In this document: positions 27,608-38,880 of the stretch, one piece after another
How positions within the stretch are numbered: position 1 is the stretch's first letter
Layout: each line of letters begins with the position of its first letter
Assembly: GCF_001295795.1 (NCBI RefSeq)
Contig: NZ_LJHY01000016.1
Coordinates: forward strand, 372,001 to 436,000
DNA from: Novosphingobium sp. AAP83
Lineage (GTDB): Bacteria > Pseudomonadota > Alphaproteobacteria > Sphingomonadales > Sphingomonadaceae
DNA: 64,000 nucleotides
Reading direction: 5' to 3'
Notes under the pieces: generated by a model
What the model was told of the DNA's origin: nothing
Databases searched by the model: none
The model's input: the letters and a program-made list of their open reading frames with translations, nothing else
Made by a program: the position numbers and the translations under genes

Positions 27608-28975
27608 TCAGCGCAGCCGACCTTTCAGTTTCGCCTTCTTGATCAGATCGCCATACTGGTGGGCCAGTAGATGGGATTGGATCTGGGTTATTGTATCCAC
27701 GGTCACGTTAACAACAATGAGCAAGCTTGTGCCACCAAAGAATACCGCCCCCATGCCCGTTTCGGCCATGATCCACTCCGGCACAACGCAAACGATCGTG
27801 ATATATGCCGCACCCAGTACCGTGATGCGGGTCAAAACATAGTCGAGATAATTCGCGGTGTTTTTGCCTGGACGAATGCCGGGAATGAAACCGCCATTCT
27901 TCTTCAGGTTTTCTGCAGTCTCCTCAGGGTTGAACACAACCGCAGTGTAGAAGAACGCAAAGAAGATGATGCCGAGGGCATAGAGCAGCATATACAGCGG
28001 CTTACCGTGCCCGAGATACTGGTTCAGCGTGACGATCACCTGCCCCATTGTCGTGTCGGGCGAGATCGAATTCCCCGCGAACTGCGTGATGGTCAACGGC
28101 AACAGCAGCAACGAACTGGCAAAGATCGGAGGAATGACGCCTGCGGTATTGAGCTTGAGCGGCAAGTGGCTGCTATCAGCCTGCATCATGCCACGCTGCG
28201 TTGCCCGCTTGGGGTACTGGATGAGCAAGCGCCGTGTCGAGCGCTCAAAGAAGCAAATAGCGAGCACCAGCACAACCAGCATGATCACAATGCCGACGAT
28301 CAGAAACGGCGAAATTGCGCCGGTGCGCCCACCTTCAAACAGGTTGCCGAAGAACTTCGGCAACTGCGCGACAATGCCTGCCATAATGATCAGCGAAACA
28401 CCGTTGCCGATGCCGCGTGATGTGATCTGTTCGCCGAGCCAAAGCAGGAACATGGTTCCGCCGATCAACGAGATCACCGCCCCGACGCGGAACAACATGC
28501 CGGGATTGACCACCGCCTGCAATCCACTTGACGCGCCGTAGGCTTCAAGCCCGGAGGCCAGCACCCAGCCCTGGACGGCCGTGAGCAGCACCGCGCCATA
28601 ACGCGTATACTGGTTAAGCTTCTTGCGCCCGCTTTCGCCTTCCTTCTTCATCGCCGCAAGCGACGGATGAAGCGAGGCGGCCAACTGTACCACGATCGAA
28701 GCCGTGATGTAGGGCATAACGCCGAGCGCAATAAGACTCATGCGTTCAAGCGAGCCGCCAGAAAACGCATTAAAAATGTCAAGTACGCCACCACGCGTCT
28801 GGTCGTACAGCGTCTCCATGATCAACGGGTTCACACCCGGCAGCGGAACAAAGCTCAGGAAACGGAAAACGATGAGAGCACCCACCGTAAACCAGATCCG
28901 GTTTTTCAGCTCAGTCGCTTTGGAGAAGTTGGCCAGACTGAGGTTGCTGGCGATGTTATCGGCGCGTGATGCCAT
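27608..28975 (-). CDS. secY: Protein translocase subunit SecY
   Basis: The 455-residue channel subunit of the Sec translocon has about ten membrane helices, with the plug-helix region RFLSFVPLPGVNP at the N-terminus and the large cytoplasmic loop sequence RRLLIQYPKRATQRG. It acts in the inner membrane with SecE, SecG and SecA. It follows rplO by about 145 bases and precedes adk by 25 bases on the minus strand, as in other spc operons. Confidence 0.97.
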   Translation of the reverse strand: MASRADNIASNLSLANFSKATELKNRIWFTVGALIVFRFLSFVPLPGVNPLIMETLYDQTRGGVLDIFNAFSGGSLERMSLIALGVMPYITASIVVQLAASLHPSLAAMKKEGESGRKKLNQYTRYGAVLLTAVQGWVLASGLEAYGASSGLQAVVNPGMLFRVGAVISLIGGTMFLLWLGEQITSRGIGNGVSLIIMAGIVAQLPKFFGNLFEGGRTGAISPFLIVGIVIMLVVLVLAICFFERSTRRLLIQYPKRATQRGMMQADSSHLPLKLNTAGVIPPIFASSLLLLPLTITQFAGNSISPDTTMGQVIVTLNQYLGHGKPLYMLLYALGIIFFAFFYTAVVFNPEETAENLKKNGGFIPGIRPGKNTANYLDYVLTRITVLGAAYITIVCVVPEWIMAETGMGAVFFGGTSLLIVVNVTVDTITQIQSHLLAHQYGDLIKKAKLKGRLR

Positions 28976-29120
28976 GTTCGAGGTTCAAGCCTTGCTGTGA
29001 GACCGGGCGTTTCGCCTGCCTCCATCATATCGAACTAGCCCATATAGTGCGGGTTCGCAAAAGTCGAACCCTTGCAATGCCAAGATCCCCACCCGTGTTA
29101 GGGGCGGGGACCGGAATGCT

Positions 29121-29639
29121 TCACTTGGCCTGCTTGTTGGCCTCGCGGCGTGCGGTTTTCTTTTCATGCTCGCTCGGCTGAGCGGCAGGAAGTTCAACAG
29201 AACCACCGGCCTTTTCAACGGCGTCAAGCGCGCCCTTGCTAACACCATCAACCTTGAAGCTGACCTTGGCAGTGAATTCGCCCTTACCGAGCAAACGCAC
29301 ACCATCCTTGCCACCACGAGCAAGACCGGCGGCCTTGAGCGCGGCATGGTCGATCGGCGCCGACAAGTCGAACTTGCCAGCATCAATCATCTTCTGGATC
29401 ATACCGAGGTTCACTTCGGCGAAGTCCTTGGCGAAGATGTTGTTAAAACCGCGCTTTGGAATACGCATGTGGAGCGGCATCTGGCCGCCTTCAAAACCGT
29501 TGATCGACACGCCCGAACGCGCTTTGGCGCCCTTCTGGCCGCGACCTGCGGTCTTGCCCTTGCCCGAACCGATACCACGGCCCACGCGCATGCGACCTTT
29601 ACGGGCGCCTTTGTTGTCGGAGATTTCGTTCAATTTCAT
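29121..29639 (-). CDS. rplO: 50S ribosomal protein L15
   Basis: A 172-residue L15; the start [12 protein letters not shown] at 29639 matches the family, so upstream residues to 29696 are excluded. Glycine/arginine-rich N-terminus ([22 protein letters not shown]) contacts 23S rRNA. The C-terminal tail is longer than in E. coli and lysine-rich ([15 protein letters not shown]). A terminator-like hairpin separates it from rpmD upstream. Confidence 0.96.
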   Translation of the reverse strand: MKLNEISDNKGARKGRMRVGRGIGSGKGKTAGRGQKGAKARSGVSINGFEGGQMPLHMRIPKRGFNNIFAKDFAEVNLGMIQKMIDAGKFDLSAPIDHAALKAAGLARGGKDGVRLLGKGEFTAKVSFKVDGVSKGALDAVEKAGGSVELPAAQPSEHEKKTARREANKQAK

Positions 29640-29741
29640 GTCGTGCACTCGCTTTCGCTTTTGTCGCGCTGGAAAGAAGCGGCGCGCATAGGACAAAACC
29701 TTACGCGTGTCACCCCTTTAGGAGCTTCTGGCCCCAAATGG

Positions 29742-29764
29742 AAAACCCCGGCACTTGGCCGGGG
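29742..29764 (-). terminator. Terminator-like hairpin between rpmD and rplO
   Basis: On the minus strand CCCCGGC (29764-29758) pairs with GCCGGGG (29752-29746), loop five bases, followed by TTTT (29745-29742). It lies 30 bases after rpmD, inside what is usually one continuous spc operon. It could attenuate or end transcription before rplO-secY-adk. Confidence 0.6.
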
Positions 29765-29793
29765 TGTCCCGATATTCCCACAAAACGTAATGA

Positions 29794-29970
29794 TCAGTCG
29801 ACCACTGCAACCATGTGGGGAAGCTTGGCAATCGCCCCGCGCACTTCAGCCGTGTCTTCCAACTCGACGACGCGATTCATCTTACCAAGGCCCAAACCGA
29901 TCAGAATCTTCTTCTGATGTTCAGGACGGCGGATTGGCGAACCAATCTGCTTGATTTTGATCGTAGCCAT
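29794..29970 (-). CDS. rpmD: 50S ribosomal protein L30
   Basis: A 58-residue L30, [20 protein letters not shown] followed by [20 protein letters not shown] and ending LPHMVAVVD. Start ATG 29970, stop TGA at 29796-29794. It lies seven bases after the rpsE stop, in the conserved rpsE-rpmD-rplO order. The family length is about 58-60. Confidence 0.96.
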   Translation of the reverse strand: MATIKIKQIGSPIRRPEHQKKILIGLGLGKMNRVVELEDTAEVRGAIAKLPHMVAVVD

Positions 29971-29976
29971 TACCGA

Positions 29977-30714
29977 TTACTCCGTGATGGCATCGGCAGC
30001 AGCTTCGGCTTCAACCGAAGTTGCGCCACCGCGACCGAGCAGATCGGCAACCTTCTTGCCACGACGCTGGGCAACCGACTTCGGAGAAGTCTGGCTGACA
30101 AGCGCGTCGAAGGTTGCGCGGATCATGTTGTAAGGATTGGAAGTGCCGACCGACTTGGTCACCACGTCCGAAACGCCGAGGCTTTCGAAGACGGCGCGCA
30201 TCGGGCCACCGGCGATGATACCCGTACCGGCAGGAGCCGTGCGCAGGTTCACCTTGCCCGCACCGAAACGGCCCTTGCCGTCATGATGCAGAGTGCGACC
30301 TTCCTTCAGCGGCACGCGGACCATAGCGCGCTTTGCAGCGGCAGTCGCCTTCGTGATCGCTTCAGGCACTTCGCGCGCCTTGCCCTTGCCGAAGCCTGCA
30401 CGACCCTTGCCGTCACCGACAACGACCAATGCAGCAAAACCGAAGCGCTTGCCGCCCTTGACGGTCTTCGAAACGCGGTTGATGTGAACGAGCTTTTCAA
30501 TCAGCTCCTCACCACCGTCATCATCGCCGCCACGGCCACCACGACGATCGTCGCGGCGCCCACCACGGTTGTTTCCACCGCGATCATTGTTGCCACCGCG
30601 ATCGTTGCCACCACGGCCACGACCACGGCCACGACCTTCACGCTGCGGCTCACCGCCGGCCGCGTCTGCGACAACGGCGACTTCGCCTTCCAGGTTGGTT
30701 TCGTCAGCCATCAT
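29977..30714 (-). CDS. rpsE: 30S ribosomal protein S5 with glycine/arginine-rich N-terminal extension
   Basis: S5 of 245 residues, well above the E. coli 167. The last ~175 residues are the normal fold ([20 protein letters not shown], then [16 protein letters not shown]). The N-terminal ~70 residues hold a low-complexity RGG-rich block ([20 protein letters not shown]) followed by acidic DDDGGEEL, encoded by short imperfect tandem repeats in the DNA. ATG 30714 overlaps the rplR stop by one base; 30711 is an alternative start. Confidence 0.94.
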   Translation of the reverse strand: MMADETNLEGEVAVVADAAGGEPQREGRGRGRGRGGNDRGGNNDRGGNNRGGRRDDRRGGRGGDDDGGEELIEKLVHINRVSKTVKGGKRFGFAALVVVGDGKGRAGFGKGKAREVPEAITKATAAAKRAMVRVPLKEGRTLHHDGKGRFGAGKVNLRTAPAGTGIIAGGPMRAVFESLGVSDVVTKSVGTSNPYNMIRATFDALVSQTSPKSVAQRRGKKVADLLGRGGATSVEAEAAADAITE

Positions 30715-31064
30715 CAGAACTCCAGGCCGCCAGCGCGGGCAGCATCAGCCAGCGCCTTGACGCGGCCATGGAACAGGAACCCGCCGCGATCGAACACAAC
30801 GGTCGTAACGCCAGCGGCCTTGGCCTTCTCGGCGATTTCGGCGCCAACCTTTGCCGCAGCATCGATGTTCGCGCCAATCGACTTCTCGCCAGTGACCAGC
30901 GAAGAAGCGGCAGCAACCGTATGGCCCTGTGCGTCGTCGATGATCTGGGCGTAGATGTGACGGCCAGAACGGTGGATCGAAAGACGCGGACGGCCACCCG
31001 AACGCGCTTTGAGCGCAGTGCGGACACGCAGCCGACGGCGTGCGAAGAGAGACAGCTTTGCCAT
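30714..31064 (-). CDS. rplR: 50S ribosomal protein L18
   Basis: L18, 116 residues, binds 5S rRNA. The family pattern [20 protein letters not shown] at the N-terminus and [22 protein letters not shown] at the C-terminus are present. It overlaps rplF upstream and rpsE downstream by one base each, indicating coupled translation in the spc operon. Confidence 0.97.
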   Translation of the reverse strand: MAKLSLFARRRLRVRTALKARSGGRPRLSIHRSGRHIYAQIIDDAQGHTVAAASSLVTGEKSIGANIDAAAKVGAEIAEKAKAAGVTTVVFDRGGFLFHGRVKALADAARAGGLEF

Positions 31065-31597
31065 TACTTCTTCTTCCCTTCCTTGCGGAAGACAAACTCG
31101 CCACGGTACTTGATGCCCTTGCCCTTGTAAGGCTCAGGCTTGCGCCAGCGACGGATTTCGGCGGCAACCTGGCCGACCTTCTGCTTGTCGATACCCGAGA
31201 TTTCCACCGTGGTGTTATCAGGGGTCTTGATCTCAATTCCTTCAGGAATGACGAAATCAACGTCATGGCTGTAGCCGAGCTGTAGCTTCAGGTTCTTGCC
31301 CTGCGAGTTGGCACGATAACCAACACCGGTAATTTCAAGAACCTTGGTGTAGCCCTGCGTGACGCCAGTCACGAGGTTGTCAACCAATGTGCGCTGCATG
31401 CCCCAGAAGGCACGCGCGGCTTTGGTTGCGTTCGCCGGCTTCACGGTGATCGTGTCAGCCTCAAGGGTGTAGCTGATTTCATCGCGAAGCGTTAGCGAGA
31501 GGGAGCCCTTGGGCCCCTTCACGGACAGCACGCCATTGGCGATATCAGCGGTGACGCCGCTAGGGATCGTCACCGGCTTTTTGCCGATGCGGCTCAT
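31064..31597 (-). CDS. rplF: 50S ribosomal protein L6
   Basis: L6, 177 residues, with the start MSRIGKKPV and the C-terminal [15 protein letters not shown] that contacts the sarcin-ricin region. Overlaps rpsH by one base upstream and rplR by one base downstream. Confidence 0.97.
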   Translation of the reverse strand: MSRIGKKPVTIPSGVTADIANGVLSVKGPKGSLSLTLRDEISYTLEADTITVKPANATKAARAFWGMQRTLVDNLVTGVTQGYTKVLEITGVGYRANSQGKNLKLQLGYSHDVDFVIPEGIEIKTPDNTTVEISGIDKQKVGQVAAEIRRWRKPEPYKGKGIKYRGEFVFRKEGKKK

Positions 31598-31992
31598 CAG
31601 AAGACCTCCGCGAGCACTTCGCCGCCGACATTGGCTGCACGTGCTTCGGCATCCGAAAGCACGCCGCGTGGCGTCGAGACGATGGTGATGCCCAGGCCGT
31701 TGCGAATTACCGGAAGTTCTTTCGAACCCGAGTAAACGCGGCGGCCAGGCTTCGAAACACGGGCAACATGCTTGATCGCAGGCTGGCCTTCGAAATACTT
31801 GAGCTCGATACGCAGCTGCGGATGGGCGCCAGTGGCGTCTTCCGAGAAACCGCGAATGTAACCTTCACGCTGAAGGACTTCGAGAACGTGTGCACGCAGC
31901 TTGGAAGCGGGCGAGAGGACAGTGTCTTTCTTTGCCTGCTGGCCATTGCGGATGCGGGTGAGCATGTCACCCAAAGGATCGGTCATTGCCAT
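31597..31992 (-). CDS. rpsH: 30S ribosomal protein S8
   Basis: S8, 131 residues, with family N-terminus [15 protein letters not shown] and C-terminal [17 protein letters not shown]. It binds central-domain 16S rRNA and in E. coli represses spc translation. Start could be 31992 or 31986. It follows rpsN by nine bases and overlaps rplF by one base. Confidence 0.97.
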   Translation of the reverse strand: MAMTDPLGDMLTRIRNGQQAKKDTVLSPASKLRAHVLEVLQREGYIRGFSEDATGAHPQLRIELKYFEGQPAIKHVARVSKPGRRVYSGSKELPVIRNGLGITIVSTPRGVLSDAEARAANVGGEVLAEVF

Positions 31993-32001
31993 CGGATGTC
32001 C

Positions 32002-32307
32002 TTACCAGCTCGACTTGGTCAGGCCGGGGATAAGGCCCTTGTTGCCTTTGTCCCGCAGCTCGATCCGGCAAAGGCCGAACTTGCGATAGTAGCCGCGTGG
32101 GCGACCAGTCGTTGCGCAACGGTTGCGAACCCGGGTCGGGTTTGCGTTGCGGGGAATCTCGGCCATCTTGAGGCGGGCGATCAGACGCTCGGTTTCATCG
32201 AGGTTCTGGTCGTCAGCAACAGCCTTGAGCGCTGCATACTTCGCCGCATACTTTACGACGAGCTTCTTGCGACGCTCATTCTTATTGATGGAACTCAGTT
32301 TCGCCAT
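32002..32307 (-). CDS. rpsN: 30S ribosomal protein S14 (zinc-independent long form)
   Basis: S14, 101 residues, the long cysteine-poor form without the CxxC zinc motifs of the short form. C-terminal [20 protein letters not shown] is the conserved core. It lies 30 bases after rplE and nine bases before rpsH, the standard spc order. Confidence 0.96.
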   Translation of the reverse strand: MAKLSSINKNERRKKLVVKYAAKYAALKAVADDQNLDETERLIARLKMAEIPRNANPTRVRNRCATTGRPRGYYRKFGLCRIELRDKGNKGLIPGLTKSSW

Positions 32308-32336
32308 GGACTTAAGCTCTCTTCTTCAAATCAGGA

Positions 32337-32918
32337 TCACGCGGCCTGCTGCTCTTCAGCAGCTTCCAGCGGGAACGGGAAACCGAACAGGCGAAGCAAT
32401 TCACGTGCTTCATCGTCGGTCTTCGCGGTGGTGGTGACGATGATGTCCATGCCACGCACCTTCTCGATCTGGTCGTAGCTGATCTCTGGAAAGATGATCT
32501 GCTCTTTCAGACCCATCGCATAGTTGCCGCGACCATCAAACGACTTCGGGTTCAACCCACGAAAGTCGCGGATGCGAGGCATTGCAATGGTGATAAGGCG
32601 GTCAAGAAATTCATACATGCGTTCACGACGCAAGGTGACCTTGCAACCGATCGGCATGCCTTCGCGCAGCTTGAACTGGGCGATCGACTTCTTTGCCTTG
32701 GTGATGACGGGCTTCTGGCCAGCAATCAGCTCCATTTCGGCAGCTGCGGTCGTGACCTTCTTCTTGTCCTGGCTCGCTTCGCCCACACCCATGTTGAGCG
32801 TGATCTTATCGATGCGCGGGATTTCCATCACGTTCTTGTAGCCAAACTTGGCCTGCATCGCCGCAGCGATTTCAGTGTCAAACTTGGTCCGCATACGCGG
32901 AGTGTACTGATCAGCCAT
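32337..32918 (-). CDS. rplE: 50S ribosomal protein L5
   Basis: L5, 193 residues, a 5S rRNA-binding protein. Family sequence [20 protein letters not shown] and [18 protein letters not shown] are clear. The start overlaps the rplX stop by eight bases. The C-terminus carries a short alanine/glutamate tail (EEQQAA). Confidence 0.97.
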   Translation of the reverse strand: MADQYTPRMRTKFDTEIAAAMQAKFGYKNVMEIPRIDKITLNMGVGEASQDKKKVTTAAAEMELIAGQKPVITKAKKSIAQFKLREGMPIGCKVTLRRERMYEFLDRLITIAMPRIRDFRGLNPKSFDGRGNYAMGLKEQIIFPEISYDQIEKVRGMDIIVTTTAKTDDEARELLRLFGFPFPLEAAEEQQAA

Positions 32919-33228
32919 CGATGGCCTCCCCGGACTTCACGGCCACACGGACCTTCTTGCCGTCCTTGATTTCAAAGCGGACGCGGGTGGGCTTGCCATC
33001 CTTGTCTGCGACAGAAACCTTGGAGATGTGCAGCGGAGCTTCAAAGCGATCAATGCCGCCTTGTGGGTTCTGCTGGCTTGGCTTGCGGTGGCGGGCAGCA
33101 ATGTTGATACCGCCGACGACTACCTTGTCATCCTTAGGCATAACCTGCAAAACAGTGCCTGAACGGCCCTTGTCCTTGCCCGAACGAACGACGACGGTAT
33201 CGCCCTTCTTGATCTTAGCGGTGGCCAT
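32911..33228 (-). CDS. rplX: 50S ribosomal protein L24
   Basis: L24, 105 residues, with the KOW motif near the N-terminus ([20 protein letters not shown]), an early assembly protein on 23S rRNA. It overlaps rplN by one base and rplE by eight bases. Confidence 0.97.
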   Translation of the reverse strand: MATAKIKKGDTVVVRSGKDKGRSGTVLQVMPKDDKVVVGGINIAARHRKPSQQNPQGGIDRFEAPLHISKVSVADKDGKPTRVRFEIKDGKKVRVAVKSGEAIDG

Positions 33229-33596
33229 TACAGCACCTCCGGCGCAAGGCTGATGATCTTCATGAAGCCCTTGGCGCGAAGTTCACGCACAACTGGACCG
33301 AAGATACGCGTACCAATCGGCTCTTCGTTCTTGCCGACGAGTACGGCAGCATTGCCGTCAAAACGGATAACGCTACCATCGGCGCGGCGTACGTCCTTAG
33401 CGGTACGCACGATCACGGCGCGATGAACGTCGCCCTTCTTGACGCGAGCGCGCGGCTGCGCCTCTTTAACCGACACCACAATGACGTCGCCAACGCTCGC
33501 GAACCGACGCTTAGAGCCACCCAGTACCTTGATGCACTGGACGCGCTTTGCGCCGCTGTTGTCCGCGACGTCGAGATTGGATTGCATCTGGATCAT
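33228..33596 (-). CDS. rplN: 50S ribosomal protein L14
   Basis: L14, 122 residues, a highly conserved protein beginning [20 protein letters not shown]. It is the first gene of the classical spc set and lies 103 bases after rpsQ; that gap contains a TGCCGGA/TCCGGCA hairpin without T-tract. Confidence 0.97.
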   Translation of the reverse strand: MIQMQSNLDVADNSGAKRVQCIKVLGGSKRRFASVGDVIVVSVKEAQPRARVKKGDVHRAVIVRTAKDVRRADGSVIRFDGNAAVLVGKNEEPIGTRIFGPVVRELRAKGFMKIISLAPEVL

Positions 33597-33699
33597 TGAT
33601 CCGGTTCCTTCTCACTGGCTTGCCGGAACCAGTCCGGCAGTTCCAAAACTGTCGCCCGGGCCGAAGCACGACTAGCGCCGTACTGCAACCCGAAATTCG

Positions 33700-33969
33700 T
33701 CAGACGTCCGCTTCGACAGCGGTGCCCTTACCGGCCTGGACGCGGTCGATGACCTTCCACGTCTTCAGTTTCGAGATCGGCGCAGTCTCTTCGATGCGCA
33801 CGGTCTCACCGATCTTGAACACATTCGTCTCGTCGTGGGCGTGATACTTCTTCGAACGACGGATGATCTTCCCGTACAACGGGTGCTTCACCTTACGCTC
33901 AACTTTCACGACCACGGTCTTGTCGGTCTTGTCGGAAACTACGGTCCCGGTCAAAATACGCTTTGGCAT
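33700..33969 (-). CDS. rpsQ: 30S ribosomal protein S17
   Basis: S17, 89 residues, start [12 protein letters not shown] at 33969, with [20 protein letters not shown] in the middle. Codons upstream in frame to 34086 are shadows of rpmC and are excluded. Last gene of the S10 set, 10 bases after rpmC. Confidence 0.97.
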   Translation of the reverse strand: MPKRILTGTVVSDKTDKTVVVKVERKVKHPLYGKIIRRSKKYHAHDETNVFKIGETVRIEETAPISKLKTWKVIDRVQAGKGTAVEADV

Positions 33970-33979
33970 ATCTGCTTCC

Positions 33980-34186
33980 TTACGCCTTGGCCGACTGAGT
34001 ACGCTCAGTCTGCAGCGTCTTGATGCGGGCGATATCGCGACGGACCTCCTTGATGCGCGCAGGGCGCTCAAGTTGGTTTGTCGCACCCTGAAAACGCAGG
34101 TTGAACTGTTCGCGCTTCAGCTCGGCGAGATCAGCAGAAAGCTGGTCGTCGCTCTTGACGCGAAGGTCTTCGAACTTGGCCATCAT
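33980..34186 (-). CDS. rpmC: 50S ribosomal protein L29
   Basis: L29, 68 residues, a two-helix protein near the exit tunnel, with [20 protein letters not shown] and an alphaproteobacterial alanine-rich end. ATG at 34186 or 34183. Nine bases after rplP. Confidence 0.96.
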   Translation of the reverse strand: MMAKFEDLRVKSDDQLSADLAELKREQFNLRFQGATNQLERPARIKEVRRDIARIKTLQTERTQSAKA

Positions 34187-34195
34187 CTTTCCTCC

Positions 34196-34630
34196 TTACT
34201 CGCCACCAAGATGCGAAGTATCACCCAGGCGGGCAACAACCTTCGTCTTGATCGGCAGCTTCATCGCAGCGCGGCTAAATGCCTCGGCAGCGAGCGGACC
34301 GGGAACGCCATCCAGTTCGAACAGGATGCGACCTGGCTTTACGCGGGCCGCCCAGTATTCGATCGAACCCTTGCCTTTACCCTGACGAACTTCGGCAGGC
34401 TTCTTCGACACTGGCACGTCTGGGAACACGCGGATCCACAGACGACCCTGACGGCGAATGTGGCGAGTGATCGCGCGGCGGGCCGCTTCGATCTGGCGTG
34501 CGGTGATCCGCTCTGGCTCCATAGCCTTAAGGCCGTAGGAGCCGAAGTTCAGGTCCGAACCGCCCTTTGCCAAGCCATGGATACGGCCCTTGAAGGTCTT
34601 GCGGAACTTGGTCTTCTTCGGTTGCAGCAT
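34196..34630 (-). CDS. rplP: 50S ribosomal protein L16
   Basis: L16, 144 residues, with [19 protein letters not shown] and MGKGKGS-like [19 protein letters not shown]; it organises A-site tRNA binding. Follows rpsC by 22 bases, precedes rpmC by nine bases. Confidence 0.97.
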   Translation of the reverse strand: MLQPKKTKFRKTFKGRIHGLAKGGSDLNFGSYGLKAMEPERITARQIEAARRAITRHIRRQGRLWIRVFPDVPVSKKPAEVRQGKGKGSIEYWAARVKPGRILFELDGVPGPLAAEAFSRAAMKLPIKTKVVARLGDTSHLGGE

Positions 34631-34652
34631 GGTGCTTCTCTACCCTCGAGGC

Positions 34653-35348
34653 TCAGCGTGCCGGACGAACGCCGGAAGTTTGCGCTTCCAGCATAAGTCG
34701 GTCCTGCGCCATCGGATCATGACCGAGGATCTCGCCTTTGAAGATCCAGGTCTTGATGCCGATGATGCCATAGGCGGTAAGCGCTTCGGCTTCAGCATAG
34801 TCGATGTTCGCGCGCAGCGTGTGCAACGGAACCCGGCCTTCGCGATACCATTCGACGCGAGCGATTTCAGCGCCACCGAGACGACCACCGCAAGTGATCT
34901 TGATGCCTTCAGCGCCAAGACGAAGCGCCGACTGAACGGCTCGCTTCATCGCGCGACGGAAAGCAACACGGCGGATCAGCTGATCGGCAATACCTTGGGC
35001 GACAAGCTTACTGTCGATTTCCGGCTTGCGGATTTCAACAATGTTCAGCTTAACGTCGCTACCGGTCATCGCAGCAAGCTTTGAACGAAGCTTTTCGATG
35101 TCAGCGCCCTTCTTACCGATGATGACACCGGGACGGGCAGCATAGATCGATACGCGGCAAAGCTTGGCAGGACGCTCGATAACGACCTTCGACACGGCTG
35201 CCTGCGGCAGGGTATCAAAGACGAACTTGCGGATCGCCAGATCTTCCTTGAGCATCTGCGCATAGTTACGCCCTTCGGCGTACCAGCGGCTGTCCCAAGT
35301 GCGATTGATCTGCAAGCGCAGACCAATGGGGTTAGACTTATGACCCAT
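34653..35348 (-). CDS. rpsC: 30S ribosomal protein S3
   Basis: S3, 231 residues, start [20 protein letters not shown] at 35348. It has the KH domain with [16 protein letters not shown] (GxxG loop) and C-terminal [20 protein letters not shown]. One base separates it from rplV. Upstream in-frame codons to 35387 overlap rplV and are not used. Confidence 0.97.
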   Translation of the reverse strand: MGHKSNPIGLRLQINRTWDSRWYAEGRNYAQMLKEDLAIRKFVFDTLPQAAVSKVVIERPAKLCRVSIYAARPGVIIGKKGADIEKLRSKLAAMTGSDVKLNIVEIRKPEIDSKLVAQGIADQLIRRVAFRRAMKRAVQSALRLGAEGIKITCGGRLGGAEIARVEWYREGRVPLHTLRANIDYAEAEALTAYGIIGIKTWIFKGEILGHDPMAQDRLMLEAQTSGVRPAR

Positions 35349-35349
35349 A

Positions 35350-35736
35350 TCAGGCCTCCCCTTCTTCGGTTGCTTCGCGAACGACAATCCGGAGGCGCGA
35401 AAATGGCTTCAGGATTCGTGTTGACTTACCACGACCACGGGTGTGGAAGCGCTTCATCGTCACCGACTTGCCGACCGAGGCTTCCGCCACGAACAACGCG
35501 TCAACGTCGAGGTTATGGTTGTTTTCCGCATTGGCGATCGCCGAAGCAAGAACCTTGCGCGCATCAACAGCCATGCCCTTGGTCGAGAACGACAGGATGT
35601 TCATGGCTTCTTCAGCGGTCTTGCCACGGATCAGCGCAGCAACGAGATTGAGCTTCTGGGCCGAACCACGGATCGTGGTACCGACTGCCAGCGCTTCGTT
35701 GTCACCAACGCGGCGTGGAGCTGCAGGCTTGCTCAT
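35350..35736 (-). CDS. rplV: 50S ribosomal protein L22
   Basis: L22, 128 residues, the extended-loop exit tunnel protein, with [19 protein letters not shown] and [19 protein letters not shown]. Translation overlaps the rpsS stop by one base. Confidence 0.97.
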   Translation of the reverse strand: MSKPAAPRRVGDNEALAVGTTIRGSAQKLNLVAALIRGKTAEEAMNILSFSTKGMAVDARKVLASAIANAENNHNLDVDALFVAEASVGKSVTMKRFHTRGRGKSTRILKPFSRLRIVVREATEEGEA

Positions 35737-36014
35737 TAGCGCTTGCCCTTCTTGTCTGCGGCGTGCCCGGGGAAGGTGCGCGTGGGCGCAAATTCACCAA
35801 GCTTGTGGCCAACCATCTCTTCCGAGACGGAAACGGGGATGAACTTGTGACCGTTGTATACGTTGAACGTCAGTCCAACGAACTGCGGCAGAATGGTCGA
35901 ACGACGCGACCATGTCTTGATCGGGCCAGCGCGAGAGCCTGAGTCCTGAGCGACTTCCGCCTTCTTCAGGAGGTGCAGGTCGACGAAGGGGCCCTTCCAG
36001 ATGGAACGTGCCAT
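35736..36014 (-). CDS. rpsS: 30S ribosomal protein S19
   Basis: S19, 92 residues, [20 protein letters not shown] and [19 protein letters not shown] as in all bacteria. Six bases after rplB. Confidence 0.97.
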   Translation of the reverse strand: MARSIWKGPFVDLHLLKKAEVAQDSGSRAGPIKTWSRRSTILPQFVGLTFNVYNGHKFIPVSVSEEMVGHKLGEFAPTRTFPGHAADKKGKR

Positions 36015-36020
36015 GGGGTG

Positions 36021-36857
<837 letters not shown>

Positions 36858-36867
36858 GGTGCGCGCC

Positions 36868-37173
36868 TCAAATACCGCTGGTGACGTCGATCGACTGGCC
36901 TGGGGCCAGAGTCACGACAGCCTTCTTGAAATCAGAACGCTTGTAGGGCTTACCCTTCCAGCGCTTGGTCTTGCCATCCTGGTTCAAGGTATTCACTTTC
37001 GTGACCTTGACATCAAACAGGGCTTCAACCGCTGCCTTGATCTCCGGCTTGGTTGCCTTGTCGGCAACCTTGAAGACCACGGCGTTGTGCTCGCTGAGCA
37101 GCGTCGCTTTTTCGGTGATGTGGGGAGCCACAATCACGTCATAGTGACGCGTGTCGATTGCTTCCTTAGCCAT
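36868..37173 (-). CDS. rplW: 50S ribosomal protein L23
   Basis: L23, 101 residues, the exit-port docking site for trigger factor and SRP. Family segments [20 protein letters not shown] and [20 protein letters not shown]. It overlaps the rplD stop by eight bases. Confidence 0.96.
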   Translation of the reverse strand: MAKEAIDTRHYDVIVAPHITEKATLLSEHNAVVFKVADKATKPEIKAAVEALFDVKVTKVNTLNQDGKTKRWKGKPYKRSDFKKAVVTLAPGQSIDVTSGI

Positions 37174-37789
37174 TGAAGCGCGCCTCCAGCTTTTCGACAG
37201 CCGAGCGCGTCAGCACCAGGGTGTCATGCTTCAGGATGTCGTAAACGTTTGCACCGATTGCGGGCAGGACGTTCACACCGATGATGTTGCGCGCAGCCTT
37301 GGCGAAGTTGTCGTTCACCGCTTCGCCATCGATCACAAGGACCTTCTTGCCGAAGTTTGCTTTTGCGAGCTGACCTACCAGCGCCTTGGTCTTTGCTTCA
37401 ACGTCGAGGTTATCGACGATGATCAGACCAGCTTTAGCCTTCGATGACAGAGCCATCTTCAGACCGAGAGCACGGACCTTCTTGTTCAGCGAAACATCGA
37501 ATTCACGGACGCGGGGACCATGGGCCTTGCCGCCACCGATGAAAATCGGAGCCTTGCGATCGCCATGACGAGCCGTACCACCGCCCTTTTGGCGACCGAA
37601 CTTCTTGCCGGTCCGGGCAACGTCGGACCGCTCGCGCGCCTTGCGGGCAATGCCGCGACGGTTTTCAAGCTGCCAGGTAACGACGCGGTGCAGAATGTCA
37701 GCGCGCGGCTCAATGCCGAACACATCATCTGCGAGTTCCACTTCGCCAGTACCGGCGCTTCCGTCCAGATTGAGGACTTGAACTTTCAC
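37166..37789 (-). CDS. rplD: 50S ribosomal protein L4
   Basis: L4, 207 residues, with the tunnel loop [20 protein letters not shown]. In E. coli L4 also represses the S10 operon. Three bases after rplC and overlapping rplW. Confidence 0.97.
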   Translation of the reverse strand: MKVQVLNLDGSAGTGEVELADDVFGIEPRADILHRVVTWQLENRRGIARKARERSDVARTGKKFGRQKGGGTARHGDRKAPIFIGGGKAHGPRVREFDVSLNKKVRALGLKMALSSKAKAGLIIVDNLDVEAKTKALVGQLAKANFGKKVLVIDGEAVNDNFAKAARNIIGVNVLPAIGANVYDILKHDTLVLTRSAVEKLEARFNG

Positions 37790-37792
37790 GAC

Positions 37793-38551
37793 TTAGCCCT
37801 CCTGGCCTTCGGCGGTGTCGACAGCCGCGCCGGTATCGGCGGGAGTGTCGGCAGCAGCCGATTCGTTGCTGTTGGCAGCCTGCTTGAGGCCGGCGGGATA
37901 AGGTGCATCGGCGTGACGCGAAACCTTCACGGCATCGCGGACGAGCAGCCAGCCATTCTTCGAACCGGGGACAGAGCCCTTTACGAAGATCAGGCCGCGC
38001 TCATCGTCAACACGGACGACTTCGAGGTTCTGCTGGGTGCGCTGCTTGTCGCCCATGTGTCCAGCCATCTTCTTGTTCTTGAAGACGCGGCCCGGATCCT
38101 GGCGTTGGCCTGTCGAACCGAGTGCACGGTGCGAGATCGACACGCCGTGCGTTGCACGCATACCGCCGAAACCCCAACGCTTCATACCGCCCGCAAAGCC
38201 CTTGCCCTGCGTGTTGCCCGAAACGTCGACCATCTGGCCGGGAACGAAGTGCGAAGCGGCGATAGTCGAGCCGACTTCGACGGTTGCATCATCTGCAACG
38301 CGAAATTCGGCGACTTCCATCTTCAGCGGCACTTGCGCCTTGGCGAAGTGCTCACGCTGCGGCTTTGCAACGTTCTTTTGCTTGGCTTGGCCTGCACCGA
38401 GCTGGAGAGCAACGTAACCGTCAGTCTCCGCAGTGCGTACCGAAACCACCTGGCAATTTTCTAGCGAAAGGACGGTGACCGGCACGTGCCGACCATCTTC
38501 CTGAAAAATTCGGGTCATCCCGACTTTCTTCGCGATCACGCCGGTGCGCAT
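37793..38551 (-). CDS. rplC: 50S ribosomal protein L3 with acidic C-terminal tail
   Basis: L3, 252 residues, longer than E. coli's 209. The core has [19 protein letters not shown] and [20 protein letters not shown]. The last ~35 residues form a low-complexity Ala/Asp/Glu tail ([20 protein letters not shown]), seen in some alphaproteobacterial L3 proteins. A 329-base structured leader precedes it instead of the usual short spacer from rpsJ. Confidence 0.97.
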   Translation of the reverse strand: MRTGVIAKKVGMTRIFQEDGRHVPVTVLSLENCQVVSVRTAETDGYVALQLGAGQAKQKNVAKPQREHFAKAQVPLKMEVAEFRVADDATVEVGSTIAASHFVPGQMVDVSGNTQGKGFAGGMKRWGFGGMRATHGVSISHRALGSTGQRQDPGRVFKNKKMAGHMGDKQRTQQNLEVVRVDDERGLIFVKGSVPGSKNGWLLVRDAVKVSRHADAPYPAGLKQAANSNESAAADTPADTGAAVDTAEGQEG

Positions 38552-38880
38552 GATCCATACTCCTCACAGAGGCATGCCAGACCCATTCCGACATGCATGT
38601 TCAGCCCGTATGTGAAGCGCGCCCCCGACCGGGCTGAATGTCCCTGCTGAAACAGAAACAATCGGGGGACGCTTGCCCGGCTGTGCGATTACCCAGTCAA
38701 GCTGGACCAACGCGGCGCCGGAGGTATCCCATTGTCAACGAGGCTTTTGTTACCTCGAAAACTCTGGCCCTTTACCGAAGTAAAGGTCTTAGCCGGAATA
38801 TACCGGCCAGAAACTTTGAACCGTTGCGGACGATCCGACCGGATGCTCCCCTACAAAAGTAAGGGCATCTTCAAACCGCC
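38552..38880 (-). promoter_or_regulatory. Structured leader between rpsJ and rplC
   Basis: This 329-base gap contains no gene. On the minus strand it holds stem CCTTTAC-TTCG-GTAAAGG (38786-38769) with a UUCG tetraloop, a GCCGG/CCGGC hairpin next to it, and a long-range stem TTCAGCCCG/CGGGCTGAA (38638-38600). It may hold an internal promoter or an autoregulatory leader for rplC onward; a good -10 was not found. Confidence 0.55.
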
